DNA of 64,000 nucleotides from Calliopum simillimum (taxonomy: Eukaryota > Arthropoda > Insecta > Diptera > Lauxaniidae). The stretch spans positions 10,619,994 through 10,683,993 of the forward strand of contig OX638368.1 of the NCBI GenBank assembly GCA_951812925.1, in the 5' to 3' direction. The position numbers and the translations under genes are program-made. The number at the start of each line of letters is the position of its first letter. Positions within the stretch are counted from its first letter, which is position 1. Positions 48,801-57,475 of this stretch are shown here, piece after piece. The notes under the pieces were generated by a model. That model searched no databases. It had not been told where the DNA came from and saw only the letters and a list, made by a program, of their open reading frames with translations.

Positions 48801-50759
48801 ATTTTTTTTTTTTTTTTTGAAATGTATGGTTTAAGCAAATAAAACATGTGGCAATCCTGAAAGGTGTCGAAGTTCAAACAGCCGAGTTGAACAAAATTAT
48901 TTTACAAAGCTTCCTAGTTTTTATTTTTAATTTTTTATACTGTTAGTGTATTGCTGATGATGGTCCGTATTAGGTCCGAAATGCATTCAAAGTTTTTGAA
49001 TAAATAATAACAAAAAACTAAATCGGTTTTGAATTTTATTTATTGCGCGTTGCAGTCAATAAAGTGCAATAGTTTTCGTTATATTAATTTAATATGCAAA
49101 ATATTTGTTTAATATTCGTGTATAATATTAAACCTTAAACTTATCCCAATTCTTACACAATTCTTGCAACGCTGATTGCATTTTGCAATCATATTCAACG
49201 CATATCGAACACGCTGAACGTAACCGAACAAACGAGAAAACTCATAACTAACGAGCTCAACAAACGATTAGCTCACAACGAATTCGCTGATCGATTAAAC
49301 GATCAGCTCAAAACTCACGAACATACGAACTGATTCCGTTTAGCTCAGCTCAGCTCAACTCAGTTCGTAAGTTCGTGAGTTTTGAGCTGATCGTTTAATC
49401 GATCAGCGAATTCGTTGAGCTGAGTTGAGTTAAACGAACTCAGTTCGGTACTGAATTTCAACGAGCCGAACTAGTTCGATCAAACTCAAAACTCATGAGC
49501 TTTTATGAGTTTTGAGTTTGATCGAACTAGTTCGGCTCGTTGCACAGCCCCACTTATTGCAGTGAAATTTCTTAAGCCACGCTAGATGAATTTCAAGGAT
49601 CTTCCTCGCCAGTCAACTGTGCTGTCATATTGACAGCATAACTTAAGAAGAAGAAGAAGATTAATTTCAAGGACGCGTCACATTTTCGACACTTTTCGTT
49701 ACATCCGGAATCCTGATCTATCTTGCCAACTATACAAGTTATTTTGAGGAAATTCGGTAGAAAGATGCCGAGAATGAGCATCATCAAATAAATGCAGCGT
49801 CCACTTTATCAAACAAAAGTTTCACTTCTTGGTACTAAGTTGCACGCGCTTTACTTTTTTTTTAATTTTTCCAATGTTCAAACCTTATTTTACCTTGAAA
49901 ATAATAATACTACGTCAATCATTTCCTGTTAGACATGAAAAATGTCTATAAATAAGTTAGATGTTGATTTTCAGCATAATTTCATGCTTTTATTCTTCAT
50001 TCTTGCAATTCCATAGCAAATTCTAAAAGTTCCTATTATTTACTCTCCCTATAGACATTCGAGACAACATCGACTGCATTGTATTTGGTCTGCCTGTGCT
50101 TAGCAATGCATCCGGAATACCAGGAAAAATTATATGAAGAACTAATCGAAATATTTCCGGATAATTCAGAAAACAACAACAGCATAGAGTGTGATGTTAC
50201 AAATCCCAATGATAACAACAATATCAGCAACATAATCAGTCCACATATCACAAATGAACAACTCGAACGTATGACATACACTGAACAGGTTATTAATGAA
50301 GCAATGCGTCTATTCGCTCCCGTACCCATAGTTATACGTAGTGCATCAGCAGATTTTCGCTTACGCGATGGCACCCTCATACCAAGTGGCACCCAAATTA
50401 GCATCGATATTTTCAATATGCAACGTAATCCACAAGTTTGGGGTCCACGTGCACATCTCTATGATCCAGAGCATTTTAGCGCTGAGTCGTTGGCAACGCG
50501 TCACGCCTTTTCGTTTGTCCCGTTTACACGAGGATTACGTATGTGTATTGGCTACCGCTATGCACTGATGTTGATGAAAGTGTTGCTGGCGAAAATATTT
50601 CGCAATTTTCAAATTCGCTGCGATGCGCGTATGGAGGATTTAATTATAAAGGGTACAATATCATTAAAATTACGCGAATATCCGTTGTGTGCGGTCAGTA
50701 GGAGGAAAGCGGCAACGGTGAAGACATCGACAATGCAGACGGCAGATTGCGAGCAATAA
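36740..50759 (+). CDS. Cyp313a-like: Cytochrome P450, CYP4 clan, CYP313A-like (7 exons)
   Basis: Predicted microsomal heme monooxygenase using NADPH-P450 reductase; substrate unknown. Exons: 36740-36899, 37613-37810, 42215-42400, 42476-42545, 43511-43637, 46325-46585, 50055-50759, giving 568 residues. Seen in order: hydrophobic anchor (about 4-22) and basic stop-transfer SRRR; hinge LPGP (34-37); helix C W-N-K-H-R (123-127); helix I A-T-F-E-T-T (334-339); ExxR as EAMR (416-419); DPEHF (471-475); heme loop FVPFTRGLRMCIG with ligand Cys498. The usual length is about 500. The excess comes from a Ser/Asp-rich stretch (about 253-304) before helix I and an Asn-rich stretch (371-393). The helix-I residue that is usually Gly or Ala is Thr335. 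The start was chosen as the first ATG before the anchor. No stop or frameshift is seen, so it looks functional. The CYP313A assignment is from memory of the family; another CYP4-clan family is possible. Confidence 0.9.
37613..37810 (+). CDS. Cyp313a-like: P450 exon 2
   Basis: Begins after the acceptor ...TTTTTAG and ends before GTAAGT (phase 1). Encodes FLQYMKK to GDGLFTSS, the A-helix to B-helix region ending just before the WxxxR motif. The long T-run at about 37461-37483 lies in the intron before it. The following intron is 4404 bp. Confidence 0.9.
38223..38533. mobile_element. Partial copy of the TAGAGTAGAACGGGG element (intron 2)
   Basis: Begins TAGAGTTGAACGGGGCAATG and repeats about 170 bp almost identically with the start of the element at 38536, offset by 313 bp. 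It is a partial tandem dimer. A second inner pair of GGTAATGTCGTGCA motifs lies at about 38400-38445. Confidence 0.7.
38536..39085. mobile_element. Tc1/pogo-type non-autonomous element in P450 intron 2
   Basis: Ends are long inverted repeats: TAGAGTAGAACGGGGCAATG on the left and the complement on the right, flanked by TA. The right end carries the terminus twice (TGCACGACATTACCCC at about 39042 and 39058). The design (GGGG...GTCGTGCA) resembles pogo-like ends. An open frame inside (38696-38929) has no recognisable domain. The element is about 550 bp and lies in the same intron as the R1-like LINE relic. Confidence 0.7.
39480..41890 (-). pseudogene. R1-like LINE relic in P450 intron 2, antisense to the gene
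   Basis: Read on the minus strand, pieces follow LINE order. Near 41400-41340: TLGPDGVSSEIL, the linker before reverse transcriptase. 40737-40555: FPDIWKTQQLV and SSYRPLCILD, palm start. Near 40550-40500: SSRYYGF. Near 40240-40120: YLVDYADEIAAVLSG, with the catalytic box as YADE, then HGLKLATEKT. Near 39875-39780: SWQKRWQCEKVERRTAWII, the R1-type C-terminal WQ-x-RW box. Several frameshifts and stops show it is dead. A 530-bp element splits it at 40738-41267. Outer limits are approximate. Confidence 0.75.
40738..41267. mobile_element. 530-bp element inserted in the LINE relic, 8-9-bp target duplication
   Basis: Flanked by TTGTACAT(T) at 40730-40737 and 41268-41275. The LINE frame runs on from MYN at one side to LLLRMYN sequence on the other. 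Ends are TAGGTCAGGTCTATG and the complement of TAGGCCGGGTCGGTCTC. Inner arms are inverted copies sharing AAAATGGTATTTTTTCCAT and its partner, and TAGGCCTACA with TGTAGGTCTA. It is non-coding. The duplication length and TAGG ends fit a hAT MITE. Confidence 0.75.
42215..42400 (+). CDS. Cyp313a-like: P450 exon 3: helix C
   Basis: After the acceptor CAACAG, begins SPRWNKHRRLINPAF, the helix-C WxxxR motif that contacts a heme propionate. Ends before GTAAGT, phase 1. The next intron is only 75 bp. Confidence 0.93.
42476..42545 (+). CDS. Cyp313a-like: P450 exon 4 (short)
   Basis: A 70-base exon from acceptor TTTACAG to donor GTAAG, phase 2. Encodes TTMGKKMNF, the ETTMG-type segment conserved in CYP4-clan proteins, then IFTAYN. 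Confidence 0.88.
43511..43637 (+). CDS. Cyp313a-like: P450 exon 5
   Basis: After acceptor CACACAG. Encodes VTEVCVRRMLSPWLYPDVLY to VLYDFVEN and ends at donor GTAAGT in phase 0. This is the helix F/G region, probably part of the substrate channel. Confidence 0.92.
43735..44490. repeat. GGTAC-rich tandem array in P450 intron 5 (first part)
   Basis: Units based on CTCGATTTTAAGTACAAAAA and GGTAC recur. The CTCGATTT block is at about 43834, 43949, 44069 and 44126, steps of 115-120 and 57 bp. The array breaks off at about 44490 and resumes at about 45715. Confidence 0.8.
44560..44700 (+). pseudogene. hAT transposase dimerisation-domain fragment
   Basis: The plus strand reads SYPCSAAERDLFSTVNVISG, matching the P-C-S-A-A-E-x-ER-FS-MN-I pattern of one hAT group. 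It lacks the rest of the domain. It sits between the two halves of the GGTAC array, so it probably belongs to an element inserted in the array. Ends were not found. Confidence 0.55.
44865..45208. mobile_element. 344-bp MITE with TACACCCAAAAAAAT ends
   Basis: Starts TACACCCAAAAAAAT and ends in the exact complement, with TA at each edge. This fits a Tc1/mariner-type MITE. The interior has repeated GCTGTAAAA-type blocks and is non-coding. Confidence 0.85.
45260..45537. mobile_element. 278-bp inverted-repeat element with central box-B-like motif
   Basis: Arms start GATTTTGGCTC and end GAGCCAAAATC. They share ACAAATACAATATTTCAATA and partner sequence and TTTACAACAC with GTGTTGTAAT. In the loop the minus strand has GAGTTCGATTC, a box-B-like tRNA promoter motif. 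It is non-coding. Confidence 0.65.
45715..46075. repeat. GGTAC-rich tandem array in P450 intron 5 (second part)
   Basis: Continuation of the array at 43735-44490, with blocks such as CAAAAAGGTACAATATT and GGTACATTATTGGATTTT. The gap of about 1.2 kb holds the hAT fragment and two small elements. Confidence 0.65.
46325..46585 (+). CDS. Cyp313a-like: P450 exon 6: Ser/Asp-rich linker and start of helix I
   Basis: Exactly 87 codons (248-334), phase 0 at both ends, acceptor TTTGACAG and donor GTAAGT. Residues 253-304 are low-complexity (Ser, Asp, Ala, a run CSSRSSSGKSKS). The rest (QLSWDDVRDEANVTIAA) is the conserved lead into helix I. Intron 6 cuts helix I between Ala334 and Thr335. Confidence 0.92.
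47061..49552. mobile_element. 2.5-kb non-autonomous hAT-type foldback element in P450 intron 6
   Basis: Flanked by perfect 8-bp duplications CTTATTGC (47053-47060 and 49553-49560). Ends are TAGGGCTGTGCAATGAGC and the complement of TGGGGCTGTGCAACGAGC, a typical hAT terminus. Long inverted arms follow: 47065-47390 pairs with 49085-49545, with repeated GCTGATCGTTTAATCGATC-type blocks. The middle holds a nested inverted repeat (47440-47767) and ~229-bp direct units (47832, 48061, 48289) that reappear inverted at 48395-48760. No transposase frame is present, so it must have been moved in trans. Confidence 0.88.
47440..47767. mobile_element. Nested inverted-repeat MITE inside the intron-6 hAT
   Basis: CTTCAGACTATCTGAGAAGT at 47446 is matched by its complement ending at 47760 with no mismatch over about 24 bases. 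The arms recur with CATATGAC blocks in the middle. The open frame at 47409-47642 lies across it and has no domain. Confidence 0.7.
49561..50054 (+). other. Remainder of P450 intron 6
   Basis: About 490 bp between the hAT element and exon 7. It contains a short GAAGAAGAAGAAG run near 49648 and ends with the pyrimidine-rich acceptor ACTCTCCCTATAG. Confidence 0.6.
50055..50759 (+). CDS. Cyp313a-like: P450 exon 7: catalytic C-terminal half
   Basis: The largest exon, residues 335-568 and the TAA stop. Contains FETTSTALYL (helix I with the Glu-Thr pair), the Asn-rich stretch 371-393, EAMRLFAPVP (ExxR), DPEHF and the heme loop with Cys498, then KISLKL-like beta strands (ISLKLREYPL). The last 20 or so residues (Lys/Thr-rich) extend past the usual P450 end. 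Confidence 0.95.
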   Translation, partial: TFETTSTALYLVCLCLAMHPEYQEKLYEELIEIFPDNSENNNSIECDVTNPNDNNNISNIISPHITNEQLERMTYTEQVINEAMRLFAPVPIVIRSASADFRLRDGTLIPSGTQISIDIFNMQRNPQVWGPRAHLYDPEHFSAESLATRHAFSFVPFTRGLRMCIGYRYALMLMKVLLAKIFRNFQIRCDARMEDLIIKGTISLKLREYPLCAVSRRKAATVKTSTMQTADCEQ

Positions 50760-50822
50760 AATTCATTGCTGTGGTTGCGGTATGAAATTGTTGTGCGGTT
50801 TGTAGTATGTTAAACTATTTGT

Positions 50823-50828
50823 AATAAA
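50823..50828 (+). promoter_or_regulatory. Polyadenylation signal AATAAA of the P450 gene
   Basis: AATAAA lies 63 bases after the stop codon, followed by a T-rich stretch from about 50839. This gives a short 3' UTR of roughly 90 bases. Confidence 0.7.
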
Positions 50829-51269
50829 GTTAACAACATTTTTTTTTTCTTTTAAATTAAATTTTATTTTACTAATTGTTCTTATTGTTGAACTTTATTT
50901 GAGAAAAATTCTAAAATTAATACAACTGTTTTTATTTAAATTGATTTTGGCACATTTCAGGGCTCAATGTTTCATATTTTGTTTAAAGAACTTGGTGCAA
51001 AATCTAGATTGCTACTGAATTTTAGTATATGAGGCTGATGACAGTACATGATCTTATTAAATCAGTTGAAATTTTAGTGTGACAACATAATGTGAAAATA
51101 AGTGTGATCATTTTTGAATTGAAACTTCAAGGCCACGCCACTTTTTTTCGACACTTTCACTTGTTTTTTGGCGACACCTTTCGTTGCATCTCGTTTATCT
51201 TATAAGCTTACAAGCTATTTTAGAGAAATTTCGTGGGTAGACGTAGAAGGTGAATACCATATTGATAGT
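50829..51269. other. Downstream intergenic sequence
   Basis: AT-rich, no gene seen. A GGCCACGCCACTTTTTTTCG block near 51132 belongs to the dispersed fly repeat motif. Confidence 0.4.
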
Positions 51270-52010
51270 TTTCAGTGACACCTGAAAGGTCCCGTAGATC
51301 ATCCCAAGGTTTCATAGTTAAAACGAAAAATATCTAGGTATACTAGAGAGAAGCCATCTATGGTAGACTACAAATAAGTTTTATTTGATTAATTTCCTTG
51401 GACATCCGAAGGTTTCCAATTCCCAAAGGGAACCCGAAGGCTTTATATTTAGTCAAAATGAAGAATATTCAGATATACTAGAGGAAAAACATCTATGATG
51501 GACTATCATCAAGCTTTAAGTGAATGTTCACTGGGATAGCCGAAGGTTTTCGAAAGTCTCCGGAAGGATTCTTAATCAGAACGAAGAATATCTAGGTACA
51601 CTAGAGTGCAAACATCCATTGCGGACTATTAACAAGTTTTATATGATTCTTTTCCTCGGATATTCGAAGGGGTTCCCACAGGTCACGCGAAGACTTCATA
51701 GTCAAAACAAAGAATATTTAGAGAGACAATATATATGGCGGACTATCAAAAAGCTTTAATCGATCAACTTCCTGGGAACCGGAAGGTCACCCGAATGCTT
51801 CATAGTTAAAACGAAGAATATCTAGATATACTAGAGACAACTATGGCGACGTGTCAACAAGCTTAATTTGAATCATTTCCAGTGACGAAGGTCACCCGAA
51901 GGCTTCATAGTAAAAACGAGAATATCTAGATATACTAGAGAAAAAAAAAATGTATGCCGGACTAAAAAACAATCTTCAATTGACCCATTTCCTGGGACAA
52001 CCGAAGCACA
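51270..52010. repeat. Satellite S1 array, ~104-135-bp units (left part)
   Basis: The block GAAGAATATCTAGATATACT or variant recurs at about 51331, 51466, 51589, 51715, 51819 and 51923. Each unit has GGCGGACTATCAACAAGCTT-like, CTGGGACAACCGAAGG-like and GAAGGCTTCATAGTCAAAAC-like blocks. The array stops after CCGAAG at about 52003 and resumes at 53498. A reverse copy lies at 33300-33605. Confidence 0.85.
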
Positions 52011-53497
52011 GTGGTCCCAAAGTGTGTTTTTTATATCAAAATTTTTTGCCCGCTTGGGGACGCACTGTAAAAAGATTTTAATGATGAGGGCTTATAGGAA
52101 ATTAAACAAGGAAAAAATTAAGCCACCGGTTTTTGGAAAAAAATTCGTTTTGACCTCTTGTCTGTGGGCTCAAAGTCGAAAAATCGAAAACGGAAAATTT
52201 TCAGAATTCTACCATTCGAAAACCAATCATCTGATTTTTATGATTTTTTTAAGTGGGTAGATATCTTGCCCGCTGAGGTTGATAAAAACTTAATTTTTCA
52301 AAATTCTTTCGGCTTCGTCCGGTATATTAAAAACCTTAATAACTCGAGAACTATTATTCCGATTTAAGTGATTTTTTTTTTTGTGGATAAGTATGTTGCC
52401 TAGTAAAGTTCCGTTATAAAATATTTTCAAAAATCCTTCGGCTTCGTATGGGATATTAAAAATCTTAATACCTTGGGAAGCACTGAACTGATTCGGGTGA
52501 TTTTTTTGTTAGTGGTTAGATACGTTGCCCGGTAAGGTTTTGTAATTTTTTTTTTTCAAAATTCTTTCGGCTTCGTCCGGGATATTAAAAATTTTAATAA
52601 CTCGAAAAACATTGAACCGATTTTGGTGAATTTTATTTTAGTGGATATATTTGTTTTTTAGTAAAGTTTTATAATGTACCCTTTTCAAAAATTCTTTCGG
52701 CAACGTCTGGGATATCAAAAAACTAAAAAAGTTTTTAAGAATTTTTTTTTATTATTCCAATATCGTATTCTATTGAATTCTTTCTTTTATTCAAACCGTT
52801 GTCACCTCGGAACGTACCGAAATTAAGGTAACGAGGTGTAATTTATTTAATTTTTTAATGTGACCGAAGGCACCCAAGGAATTTCGAAAAAGTGCATATG
52901 TCATGACTTTACTAGGAAATATATCTACCTATCCAAAAACAAAAATCATTCAAATCGGAATAATTGTTTCCAATTGATGAAAATTTTTCAATTTACCGGA
53001 CGAAGCCGAAGGAATTTTGAAAAAATTAATTTTATAAAACCTTACCGGACAACGTATCTGCACATTAAAAAAAATCACCTAAATCGGTTCAATGTTTCTC
53101 GAGTTATTAAGATTTTAATATACCGGACGAAGCCGAAAGAATTTTGAAAAAAAAAAAATTTACAAAACCTTACCGGGCAACGAATCTAACCACAAATAAA
53201 AAAATCACCCGAATCAGTTCAGTGCTTATTAATATCACGGACGAAGCCGAAGGATTTTTGAAAATATTTTATAACGGAACTTTACTAAGCAACATATTTA
53301 TCCACAAAAAAAAAAATCACTTAAATCGGAATAATAGTTCTCGAGTTATTAAGTTTTTTAATATACCGAACGAAGCCGACGGAATTTTGAAAAATTAAGT
53401 TTTCAGAAACCTCAACGGGCAAAATATCTACCCACTTAAAAAAATCATAAAAATCAGATGATTGGTTTTCGAATGGTAGAATTCTGAAAATTTTCGA
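52011..53497. mobile_element. FB-like foldback element with tandem-repeat arms inside satellite S1
   Basis: The left arm (from 52190) has units of about 129 bp. The block TTCGGCTTCGTCCGGTATAT recurs at about 52311, 52440, 52569 and 52699. The right arm carries the complementary CGAAGCCGAA block at about 53001, 53128, 53242 and 53371. The arm ends pair exactly over AAAATTTTCAGAATTC and beyond (52195 with 53497). The centre (about 52740-52860) contains TCACCTCGGAACGTACCG. The segment 52011-52190 has no partner. The architecture matches Drosophila FB elements, but I see no sequence evidence for that family. No coding region is visible. Confidence 0.8.
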
Positions 53498-53665
53498 AGG
53501 GGTTCCCACAGGTCACGCGAAAGCTTCAAAGTCAAAACGAAGAATATCTAGATATACTAGAGGGAAAACATCTGTGGTGGTTCATCAACAAGCCTTAATT
53601 GAATATTTAATGGGACACCTGAAAGTTTTTGAAACTCACCCGAAGGCTTCATAGTCAAAATAATG
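53498..53665. repeat. Satellite S1 array (right part)
   Basis: Begins CGAAGGGGTTCCCACAGGTC, which is identical to the unit at about 51665, and continues through one further GAAGAATATCTAGATATACT block at about 53541. Shows that the foldback element split a pre-existing array. Confidence 0.8.
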
Positions 53666-54631
53666 ATGGTTTCCTCCTAAATCACATCAGTACTCTACGT
53701 GAAACTTTTTCACCAAGAAAAAGTTAAAATTTTTTACTAAAGAATAATCCTTTCTCTGCCAAAAAACACAAATGATAGAAAAATTTATGCCATTATAATT
53801 TTTGCACTGACTTTATTCAGTATTTTGTTTTTTTGAAAACTCACTTCAAACGTAATATCTCCTTTTTTTTTTGTATTCATTGAAAAAATTTATTTTATAA
53901 AATATCTGACTGCATGCAACTATCACTAACAACATAACTCTTATGGCAGCAACAGTATGAGCAGCAACATATTTTGTTGACATTCTAAGCGAAATGGCAT
54001 TTATTAAACACTATGCACTATGGTGCACCGTCAAGTGGGAAAAATAAACTGCACTTACGTTAATCGTGTCGCGTAGCATTCAAAAGCTACCGCTGCTTCT
54101 ACGTATGAGCGCGGGAGAAATGTGCTATATAGCACTTGGCAGAATTTATATGTCTCTGTGACTAAGTGCCACTTGAGGTATCCTGAAAAGTCCTTTATGC
54201 AACAACAACAGCAACAAAAATGACAAAAAAAAGTAGTGGCATTTTGTGCACTAGCTCACCATAAATAAGTGAATTGAACAAGAAGCAAAAAAGGGAGCAA
54301 AAGTTTTTGCAAGTCAAGTACATTTAACATACGGCTAATGTCATAAAGTGTCACGAGTATGGTGGCAACAAAAAGATGCGGTATGATCTATGAATGCGTA
54401 ATATAAAATATGTACCTTTTCTTAAGATAACAATTGCAATATATAACTTTTTAGTGCAACTTTCGGGGAGGGGGGAAGGCGCGTGAGTGGCAAGTACAAG
54501 CGGCGTAGTTTGTAAACTAAATGTTTGGGCAATTCAGGAGGTATCTTAACATGACTTAATGTTAGTTATACAATTTTACAGTAGTTTAAAATTTGATGTA
54601 TTTTTGACTTCCATTTTATCGTCGGTTGAGC
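53666..54631. other. Intergenic sequence without a recognisable gene
   Basis: The stretch 53940-54360 is GC-richer and looks unique, with no coding frame. A G-rich patch lies at about 54464-54485. Confidence 0.45.
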
Positions 54632-55307
54632 ATTGGTCAAAAATTTCTCAAGTGGGCCACTTCAGGATTTCAAGAAAAATTATTTTTTGTAGAAACTAGT
54701 AAAGATTTTCGAAAAAATATAGTGCGCCGTCCATTCTTTTTTCAGTAGTAGGGAAAAACAAGCCATTTACGGAAAAATTGCATACGACATAAAATGCTTA
54801 AAATCGTCTAAGGAATACGTGTGAGTTTTTTTGGAATTTTTTGGAAGGATATTTTTTTTTTTTGATAAATTTTTAAAATATTATAAAATGTCTCAGATAA
54901 TTCTGAAAAAACTCACACATGTTCCTTAGATGACTCTAAGCATTTTATGCCATATACACTTTTTTTGTAAAATACCTTATTTTTCTCTACTGCTAAAAAA
55001 ATAATTGTTAACAACTTTTGAACCAATATCGATTACTCCAATTTTTTTTTTTTGGGATATAGTTTCTAGATATGTGGAGAGTGCCCACATATTTTTTATA
55101 ATTTTCTCAGAGGTGGAGAAGTTGTTTAAATTTTTATTTATTTATTATAAGGATTTTCAATAATAAATGAAAAATGTTGGTCAATGTTTAATGACTTTGA
55201 AAAAAAAAATTCCAAAATCTTTACTAGTTGCTACAAAAAATCATTTTTTTAAGCATTTTTTACGTTTAAATTCTTATGTGGCTCACTTGAGAAATTTTTG
55301 GCCAATT
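54632..55307. mobile_element. Inverted-repeat element with a nested M1 MITE
   Basis: Left arm ATTGGTCAAAAATTTCTCAA to AGTAAAGATTTTCG (54632-54715) is matched in complement by AAATCTTTACTAGTTGCTAC to TTGGCCAAT (about 55215-55307). The M1 MITE lies between the arms. It is non-coding; the frame at 55167-55409 partly overlaps the right arm. Confidence 0.65.
54737..55002. mobile_element. MITE, family M1, copy 3
   Basis: Ends TTCAGTAGTAGGGAAAAACA and, in complement, TTAGCAGTAGAGAAAAATAA. It shares ATAAAATGCTTAAAATCGTC and the AAGCATTTTATGCC partner with the copies at 7221 and 14537. Confidence 0.7.
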
Positions 55308-56269
55308 ATTTTTGCCGTCTATGCCAATTTTACATTTTTAAGAAAGCTCGTTGTTAAGCTTACGACTTGGCAAAGGAAAACTAAATACCCCAGAACTGGA
55401 GAGAGATAAGTTAAAATGGATTAGCGATAAAGAAACAGCGAACTCGAAAACATAAAGTTGCATCCCCAAAACCTGTTCTGGCGTTTACGGTATCGTACTT
55501 TGTAGTTTTTTGAATTCCCAAAAGAATATTGAATAACTCAAAATTGGAAAAAAAATAGGTAAAAACTGCTTAAAGATAAGCGGATTGTTATAAAATACGT
55601 AGCGATATTTTCTACAATAAATCAAATTTTACTGAAAGAACCATTACGATACCTCAATATCAAGATGAATATCACCCACTTATTCCAAAAATGGTAATTT
55701 AGGAGTTACCTATTTATGATATGAAAAATGAACAGAACTGCTTTTCTGAAAAATGGTGCAAACGTTTGAAAAATTTGAGTTTTGGTTTTGTCCTTACGAC
55801 ACTTTTTGAATTCATTTCTTTCAAAAAATGCTGGATATCAAAAATATTAAAAATACGAAAAAACTGAAAATGTTGAGAAAGTTGGAAAGCAGCCAAACAT
55901 TTTGAGATAGTCGAGAAGTAAAAATTTGAAAAAAGATTATAAAAGCCTAAAACTGTTACCATACGCTATATGTACATCAAATTTCAAATGTCAGAAAGCA
56001 CTGTAGGCACTAGCCAGTAATATCATACACGATGGAGATGCTTTGTGTATGCCCAATGCTTCAAGAAGAGATAAAGAATACAAAACGAAAAATGTTTACT
56101 GAAATTGAAAATGTAAGCCCTCGAGAAATCCTGAGAAAACCAAAAAGTTTAATGAAACCTAAAAAAATCGACGAAATGTTGAAAAATCTGAGAAATTGCT
56201 GAAAATTGAGAAATGTTTAAAATGTCGAAAAATTATTACTGCATTGACTAAAATTAACAATTCATTTAA
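55308..56269. other. A-rich sequence, nothing recognised
   Basis: Low-complexity GAAAAAT-type repeats, particularly 55800-56230. Short open frames have no domain. Confidence 0.4.
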
Positions 56270-56425
56270 TTAATCACTTGCAAAAGGTCGCTGGATAAAG
56301 AAATCCAATAATCGGGAAAGTCGTGGCAAGAGATTAAAAGGTCATCGCAAAAGATCGTTACGAATGGAGACAGTTCAATTTAACTCTATGCTTCTCCTGG
56401 GAGTTAAAGGAGAATACGTAACTTG
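56270..56425 (+). pseudogene. RTE-type LINE 3' end (third copy)
   Basis: The plus strand reads KRSLDKEIQ, then GKSWQEIKR, then a frame change to LRMETVQF. These are the spaced boxes of the RTE ORF2 C-terminus. It ends with CTATGCTTCTCCTGGGAGTT and GGAGAATACGTA, the tail shared with 13000 and 29660. Confidence 0.6.
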
Positions 56426-56849
56426 AAATTCTTCAACAATGCACTTTAACCCTTAAGCTTGATCCTTATGATAAGGCTATGAAATATTTGAACAATTTGA
56501 AACTCTTAAAATACTACACTGTGTACTAAGTTACATAAGAGAGTAAGTATTTATTGACATACATTCAAAAATTTAGCACGATAATAATATTGATAGTCTC
56601 TAGTGGATGTCAAAATTTTAAAGTACCAGATTTTTGTAGAAAGTTCCTCAATGGTACCATGTTTGTTATTTTCATACATTGATAGAATAATTAAAAAAAA
56701 TCCAACAAACTTACTTTTTCTAAGGAACTTAAAGTAAAAACTGATACCGAATTCGGAATCAGTGACCAACAGTTCTGTAGAAGAAATAGTTATTTTCGGA
56801 TAACCAAAAGCTGTGTTTCTGGAGAAAAATTTTTTTTTTTTAAACTTTG

Positions 56850-57475
56850 CTCATATGGGAGGTACCACGCCCGAGTTCATCTAGTCTTAGCTCAGAGCGA
56901 AATTTAGTTGGATTATCTCAAAAAATTTTTTCAGTATAGCGTTTTGAAGCTTTTGCTTATTAGGAGGTGCCACGTCCTCTTATCCGATTTCACCCAGTTT
57001 TTGTTTAGGGCTTGCATATATAGTTCTTAGTGTCTGAGTAAAGTTAAGTTCGATTATCGCAAAAAACGCTTTTAGTATAGCTTTACGAAGCTTTTGCTCA
57101 TATGGGAGGTGCCACGCACTCTTGCCCGAATTCGTTCAGTTTTTTTTTTTTTTTTTTTCAAAACTCCTAAAGCTGCATTTTGAACATCTTTTTTGTATGG
57201 GCGGTAGGCGTGTCAGTTGACCGATTTTGCTCATTTTCAATCCCACGAGCTTTAACGACGGAGGCAGTTTACCAAATTTCAAATCGACTTTCTCAGTTTT
57301 CCCACAAAGTGTATTTCCACGCACACCTAGCCAGCCAGACAGACGGACATGGCTATATCGACTCAGGAGGTGACGCTGATCAAGAATATATAGACTTTCC
57401 TATGTCTGCCACGCCTCCTTCTCTGCGTTACAAACGATAGGGTAAATTGAATATACCCTGGGTGTAGGGTATAAA
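56850..57475. repeat. Dispersed repeat with GACGGACATGGCTATATCGA block
   Basis: Contains three TTGCTCATATGGGAGGTGCC-like blocks (about 56862, 56962, 57100), then GGGCGGTAGGCGTGTC, then CCAGACAGACGGACATGGCT, and ends with ATATACCCTG...GGGTATAAAAA. This block is familiar from many fly genomes. The open frame at 57180-57440 is part of the repeat. Confidence 0.7.

Noticed and set aside
50036..50416. Minus-strand 126-codon open frame
   Set aside because: Antisense shadow of P450 exon 7.
57180..57440. 86-codon open frame in the dispersed repeat
   Set aside because: Lies in the GACGGACATGGCT repeat known from many flies; no protein domain, and it is not open in the second copy at 58590.
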